Source: Paludibacteraceae bacterium
GTDB taxonomy: Bacteria > Bacteroidota > Bacteroidia > Bacteroidales > Paludibacteraceae
Length of the DNA: 8,848 nt
Assembly (NCBI GenBank): GCA_017646225.1
Contig: JAGCMZ010000159.1
Coordinates: 1 to 8,848 of the forward strand
Reading direction: 5' to 3'
Under the pieces are notes generated by a model. The model ran no database searches. It worked only from the letters and a program-made list of their open reading frames with translations, and was not told where the DNA came from. Each line of letters opens with the position of its first letter. Position 1 is the first letter of the stretch. The position numbers were made by a program, and so were the translations under genes. Positions 5,283 through 8,848 of this stretch are shown piece after piece.

Positions 5283-7417
5283 AAAAAGCCAATTGGCACA
5301 TACATTACAAGCAGTTAATGGACAGTTGCCGCCATTTTGTTAACCACGAAATGGTGGGCAAAATTCAAGGCATTTACCGCCAAACTGCCTTGCCCGATGG
5401 GTTCGATTACAAGGTATCGCAAGCCATGCAAATTGCGCACATTGCCGTTACCGAATTAGGATTGGGCAACTCGGCCATCATGGCGGTTATGCTGTATCCG
5501 TTGGTGAAGGACAAACTGTACCAAGCCGATATCGAAGCCGAATACAACGTAGAAATTGCCACCATCCTAAGGGGCATGGTGCGCATTAAGCAGTTGTATT
5601 CCAAAACGCCATCGCTCGAAACCGAAAACTTTAGAAAGCTGTTGCTTACCTTGACAGAAGACGTGCGCGTTATTATGCTGATGCTGGCCGACCGTCTGCA
5701 TACCATGCGTCATTTGCAACTTAAAACGCCCGAAAAACAACAATACATAGCGCGCGAAACAGCCTTTTTGTATGCGCCCATGGCACACCGTATGGGTTTG
5801 TACAAGGTAAAAACCGAAATGGAAGACCTATCGATGAAATACACTGTGCCTTCCATTTACAAAGAAATTGCTGGTAAACTGGCCGAAACCAAACGAGAAC
5901 GCGACCATTACATTGAACAATTTATAGAGCCATTGCGCCAAAAACTAACCGATGCAGGGCTTACGTTTACCATCAAAGGACGTACCAAATCTATCTTTAG
6001 CATTTGGAACAAAATGAAAAAGCAAAATACCACTTTTGAGGGTATTTACGATTTATTTGCCATTCGGGTTATTTTGGATAGTCCCATCGACAAAGAAAAA
6101 GCCGAATGCTGGCAAGTATATTCGGTGGTAGCCGATATGTACCAACCCAACCCCAAGCGCATGCGCGATTGGTTATCGAACCCCAAAGCCAACGGGTACG
6201 AATCGTTGCACACCACCGTTATGGGCCCTGACGGCAAATGGGTAGAAGTACAAATTCGTACCAAACGCATGGACGAGGTGGCAGAAAAAGGGGTGGCTGC
6301 TCACTGGAAATACAAAGGTGTCCAAGGCGAGGCCACCATGGACAAATGGTTAAAAAACCTGCGCGAAGTATTGGAAAACCCCGAGTTGAACGACAACGAG
6401 TACCTTGACGAGTTTAAGCTCAACCTTTACGACGAAGAAGTGTTTGTATTTACGCCCAACGGCGATTTGCACAAACTGCCCAAAGGCGCCACCCTGCTCG
6501 ACTTTGCCTTCGCTATTCACACCCATGTGGGGTCTACCTGCATTGGTGGTAAAATTGGTGGCAAAAACGTTACGTTAAAGTACGTGCTCAACAACGGCGA
6601 CCAAATTGAGGTCATTACCGCTGCCAACCAAAAGCCACGTGCCGACTGGATTAACTTGGTAGTAACCAGCAAGGCCAAACAAAAAATTCGTCAGGTAATC
6701 AAAGAGACGCAAACCAAGCAAGCCAACGCAGGCCGCGAAATTTTGTTGCGTCGCTTTAAGAACTGGAAAATAGAACTAGACGAGTCGCGCTTGTCTAAAT
6801 TGGCCAAAAAATTAGGATATAAAAACCTATCCGATTTATACATCGAGATAGCCGACGAAGAAATTGACATCCTTGATTTTCGCGACAATTACCTTGACTT
6901 TGACAAACGCGAAGAACCCGTTGCTGCGCCTCCCAAAGCCGACGAGTTTACCAAACGAAAATTAAAGCAAGAAGATGTCCTTATCATCAACAACGAAACC
7001 AAGGGTGTTCAGTACACCATGGCCAAATGTTGCAACCCTATTTTTGGCGACGAAATTTTTGGTTTTGTAGGCGTATCGGGCGGTATTAAAATACACCGAA
7101 AAGATTGCCCAAATGCCCCACAAATGATATCGCGCTTTGGTTATCGCATTGTAAAAGCCGCATGGGAGGCATCGTCGAGCCAACAAAACATTTGTACCCT
7201 GTACGTTACGGGCAACGACGATTTAGGCATAGTTACCAACATAAGTTCGCTGATTTCTAAAGAAAAATCTGTAACTTTGCGTTCTATTTCCATCAACTCG
7301 GATGCAGGCATTTTTGAAGGCCGATTGGTACTTACCGTTACCAATACCCAAGAGTTGGATAAAATTATTCAAAAAATTCGCACCGTAAAAGGTGTACAAC
7401 AAGTAACACGTATATAG
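5279..7417 (+). CDS. relA: Long RelA/SpoT homologue, (p)ppGpp synthetase with degenerate hydrolase domain
   Basis: A 712-residue protein with the full long-RSH layout: HD hydrolase region (about 20-170), synthetase (about 230-346), TGS (about 387-450), helical region, zinc-finger/CC domain (Cys584, Cys585, His606, Cys610) and a C-terminal ACT domain (about 638-712). The synthetase keeps GRTKSI, Asp258 (YDLFAIR), the NGYESLH loop (305-311) and Glu323 in VEVQIRTK, so it should make (p)ppGpp from ATP plus GDP/GTP. The hydrolase does not look functional: the usual LLHDVVEDT reads LYPLVKDK (72-79), losing the metal-binding His-Asp and the catalytic Glu, although His54 and Asp138 (ADRLH) remain. 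That resembles E. coli RelA (FPLAD). The substrate motif, however, is RMRD (294-297), closer to the basic RxKD of bifunctional enzymes than to RelA's ExDD. The start overlaps the lipoprotein stop (ATGA), and ribE begins 1 nt after its end. Confidence 0.93.
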   Translation: MKKANWHIHYKQLMDSCRHFVNHEMVGKIQGIYRQTALPDGFDYKVSQAMQIAHIAVTELGLGNSAIMAVMLYPLVKDKLYQADIEAEYNVEIATILRGMVRIKQLYSKTPSLETENFRKLLLTLTEDVRVIMLMLADRLHTMRHLQLKTPEKQQYIARETAFLYAPMAHRMGLYKVKTEMEDLSMKYTVPSIYKEIAGKLAETKRERDHYIEQFIEPLRQKLTDAGLTFTIKGRTKSIFSIWNKMKKQNTTFEGIYDLFAIRVILDSPIDKEKAECWQVYSVVADMYQPNPKRMRDWLSNPKANGYESLHTTVMGPDGKWVEVQIRTKRMDEVAEKGVAAHWKYKGVQGEATMDKWLKNLREVLENPELNDNEYLDEFKLNLYDEEVFVFTPNGDLHKLPKGATLLDFAFAIHTHVGSTCIGGKIGGKNVTLKYVLNNGDQIEVITAANQKPRADWINLVVTSKAKQKIRQVIKETQTKQANAGREILLRRFKNWKIELDESRLSKLAKKLGYKNLSDLYIEIADEEIDILDFRDNYLDFDKREEPVAAPPKADEFTKRKLKQEDVLIINNETKGVQYTMAKCCNPIFGDEIFGFVGVSGGIKIHRKDCPNAPQMISRFGYRIVKAAWEASSSQQNICTLYVTGNDDLGIVTNISSLISKEKSVTLRSISINSDAGIFEGRLVLTVTNTQELDKIIQKIRTVKGVQQVTRI

Positions 7418-7418
7418 T

Positions 7419-8021
7419 ATGTTCTCAGGAATTGTAGAAGAAATGGCCACCGTGGTAGGCATTGAGCAAGAGCTAGACAACTTGCACTTTACCCTAACCT
7501 GCTCTTTTGTAAATGAGTTAAAAATTGACCAAAGTGTAGCTCACAACGGCGTATGCCTTACCGTGGTACGCATACAAGATAACACCTACACCGTTACCGC
7601 CATGAAAGAAACGTTGGAACGTAGCAACCTTGGCAAATGGCAAGTAGGCGACAAAGTGAACGTAGAACGTAGCATGCTAATGAACGGCCGCCTAGACGGA
7701 CACATTGTACAAGGCCACGTAGACCAAACCGCCATTTGCCAAAGCGTAGAAGACGCCAACGGCAGCTGGATTTACACCTTTGCTTACGAAAGCAATGCCG
7801 AAATGGTAAAAAGAGGTTATTTTACGGTCGATAAAGGATCGGTAACCGTAAACGGTGTTAGCTTGACGGTGTGCAACCCTACGGCCAATAGTTTCCAAGT
7901 GTGCATTATTCCGTACACCCACGACAACACCAACTTTTGCCACATTGAAAAAGGCAGCATGGTAAACCTAGAATTTGACATCATTGGCAAATACATTAGC
8001 CGCATGAATCAACTTTTGTAG
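7419..8021 (+). CDS. ribE: Riboflavin synthase, alpha subunit
   Basis: A 200-residue protein, the usual length for the family, which makes riboflavin by dismutation of two 6,7-dimethyl-8-ribityllumazine molecules in a cytoplasmic trimer. It starts with the hallmark MFSGIVEE. Two lumazine-binding barrels follow as an internal repeat: about 1-97 (with HNGVCLTV and DGHIVQGHVDQ at the junction) and about 98-187 (with KGSVTVNGVSLTV and CIIPYTHDNTNF). It ends with the C-terminal trimerisation helix DIIGKYISR. All expected motifs are intact. It is the last gene of the murF-alr operon, 1 nt behind the RSH stop. No FMN riboswitch is possible at that 1-nt junction, so any flavin control must act elsewhere. 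After its TAG comes an intergenic region with a hairpin and octamer array 5, so the operon probably ends here, though I see no intrinsic terminator. Confidence 0.96.
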   Translation: MFSGIVEEMATVVGIEQELDNLHFTLTCSFVNELKIDQSVAHNGVCLTVVRIQDNTYTVTAMKETLERSNLGKWQVGDKVNVERSMLMNGRLDGHIVQGHVDQTAICQSVEDANGSWIYTFAYESNAEMVKRGYFTVDKGSVTVNGVSLTVCNPTANSFQVCIIPYTHDNTNFCHIEKGSMVNLEFDIIGKYISRMNQLL

Positions 8022-8064
8022 AAAAAATTATTAACCAGAATCGTCGGTATATTCTTTGACTTTA

Positions 8065-8077
8065 ATGACGAAGTCAT
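8065..8077. other. GAA-triloop hairpin before octamer array 5
   Basis: ATGAC-GAA-GTCAT is a perfect 5-bp stem with a GAA loop, running directly into octamer array 5. An alternative pairing of TGACTT (8057-8062) with AAGTCA (8071-8076) exists over the same bases. It has the same design as AAAGC-GAA-GCTTT at 2172-2184. No T-run follows. Confidence 0.4.
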
Positions 8078-8110
8078 CGATTCACCGATTCACCGATTCA
8101 CCGATTCACC
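8075..8110 (+). repeat. Octamer array 5 (perfect GATTCACC x4) upstream of rlmN
   Basis: A CATC half-unit (8075-8078) is followed by four perfect GATTCACC octamers (8079-8110), the cleanest array in the window. It ends 3 nt before the rlmN start codon and so makes up the whole region where a ribosome-binding site would lie. The same octamer occurs in arrays 1 and 3. Confidence 0.85.
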
Positions 8111-8113
8111 AAC

Positions 8114-8848
8114 ATGACTCCTTTACTAGGTAGCACATTAGAAGAACTAAAGTCCATTGTAAAAGACTTTGGATTGCCTGCTTTTACCGCCAAACAAATT
8201 GCCGATTGGCTGTACAAGAAACACGTGCGCAGCATTGATCAGATGACCAACCTGTCGCAAAAGGCACGTGCTGCCCTATCGGAGCAATTCACCATTGGTG
8301 TAAGCGACCCTGTACACATCAGCACATCGGCCGATGGCACCGAAAAATACCTGTTTCAAGTAGGCGACAAGCACCACATTGAAAGTGTGTTTATTCCCGA
8401 AAAAGACCGTGCTACCCTTTGCATTTCCTCGCAAATGGGTTGCCAAATGAACTGCTTGTTTTGCGCTACCGGCAAACAAGGTTTTGCAGGCAACTTAACC
8501 ACGGCCGAAATCTTAAACCAGGTACAAAGCATCAAAGAACCCAACAGGCTTACTAACATTGTATTTATGGGCATGGGCGAACCGCTCAACAACCTAGATG
8601 CCGTGCTAAAAGCCATTGAAATTATGACGGCCGATTACGGATACGGTTGGAGCCCCAAGCGCATCACCCTATCGACAGTGGGCGTTTTACCCAACCTACC
8701 CGCCTTTTTAGACCAAACTAGTTGTCATTTGGCGGTGAGCGTACACGCTCCCTCGGCTTTTGAACGTCGCGAGTTGATTCCTGCCGAAAAAGCCTACCCC
8801 ATTAACGACGTAATGTCGTTGCTAAAAAAATACGATTGGTCGCACCAA
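8114..8848 (+). CDS. rlmN: Dual-specificity RNA (adenine-C2)-methyltransferase RlmN, 5' part
   Basis: The frame is open from ATG 8114 to the window edge, 245 codons; full-length RlmN is usually about 340-390 residues, so the C-terminus is missing. RlmN is a radical-SAM enzyme that methylates C2 of A2503 in 23S rRNA and A37 of some tRNAs. The N-terminal accessory domain is recognisable (LPAFTAKQIADWLYKKHV). The radical-SAM cluster motif CQMNCLFC supplies Cys110, Cys114 and Cys117. Cys103 (TLCISSQMGC) sits at the position of the conserved catalytic cysteine C118 of the E. coli enzyme. FMGMGEPLNN, ITLSTVGV and LAVSVHAP follow as expected. The partner methyl-carrying cysteine lies beyond the window. 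The frame is closed upstream by TGA at 8066-8068, and ATG 8114 is the only sensible start. There is no Shine-Dalgarno sequence; the leader is octamer repeat. Confidence 0.95.
   Translation, partial: MTPLLGSTLEELKSIVKDFGLPAFTAKQIADWLYKKHVRSIDQMTNLSQKARAALSEQFTIGVSDPVHISTSADGTEKYLFQVGDKHHIESVFIPEKDRATLCISSQMGCQMNCLFCATGKQGFAGNLTTAEILNQVQSIKEPNRLTNIVFMGMGEPLNNLDAVLKAIEIMTADYGYGWSPKRITLSTVGVLPNLPAFLDQTSCHLAVSVHAPSAFERRELIPAEKAYPINDVMSLLKKYDWSHQ

Noticed and set aside
8048..8058. Bacteroidota promoter -7 element (TAnnTTTG) upstream of rlmN
   Set aside because: The best match has three bases between TA and TTTG in place of two, and no TTTG or TTG lies at the usual upstream distance. I found no convincing promoter in the other gaps either.
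8075..8110. CRISPR array
   Set aside because: The repeat unit is 8 bp with no spacers, and there are no cas genes.

Overview
The window looks like an ordinary chromosomal stretch of a member of the Bacteroidota. The strongest clue is a single-chain MurF-alanine racemase fusion, which is characteristic of that phylum. A GSCFA-domain protein, a MotB/OmpA-type protein and the lack of clear Shine-Dalgarno sequences (A-rich leaders instead) agree with this. All genes lie on the + strand. I cannot name a genus.

Layout: (1) 1-251, the C-terminal end of an OmpA/MotB-type peptidoglycan-binding protein, cut by the window edge. (2) 306-1241, a GSCFA-domain SGNH-like hydrolase. (3) 1303-1992, a six-helix membrane protein of VC0807-family type. 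(4) 2201-8021, a tightly packed four-gene unit: murF-alr, an uncharacterised lipoprotein, a long RelA/SpoT-homologue (RSH) and riboflavin synthase. Its junctions are +1 nt, an ATGA overlap of 4 nt, and +1 nt, so it is almost certainly one operon. (5) 8114 to the edge, the first 245 codons of rlmN. No gap without a gene exceeds about 210 nt. I see no tRNA, rRNA, CRISPR array or insertion sequence.

How the genes relate: MurF-Alr makes D-alanine and adds D-Ala-D-Ala to the peptidoglycan precursor. The RSH makes the alarmone (p)ppGpp, and its hydrolase half appears dead. RibE makes riboflavin. RlmN methylates 23S rRNA and tRNA. These are housekeeping functions. The lipoprotein between murF-alr and the RSH gene is the least understood gene.

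The most unusual content is between the genes. Every loosely spaced intergenic region (252-305, 1242-1302, 1993-2200, 8022-8113) holds an array of degenerate octamers in strict 8-bp register, drawn from a shared vocabulary (GATTCACC, GATTCATC, GATTAGTC, GTTTAGTC, GATTTAAC, GTTTAGGC). A fifth, related array lies inside murF-alr (3015-3054) and is translated. Short GAA-triloop hairpins, three of them containing GCGAAGC, sit next to four of the five arrays. I do not recognise a named element that matches, so this dispersed octamer family is my best candidate for something undescribed. Its function, if any, is unknown.
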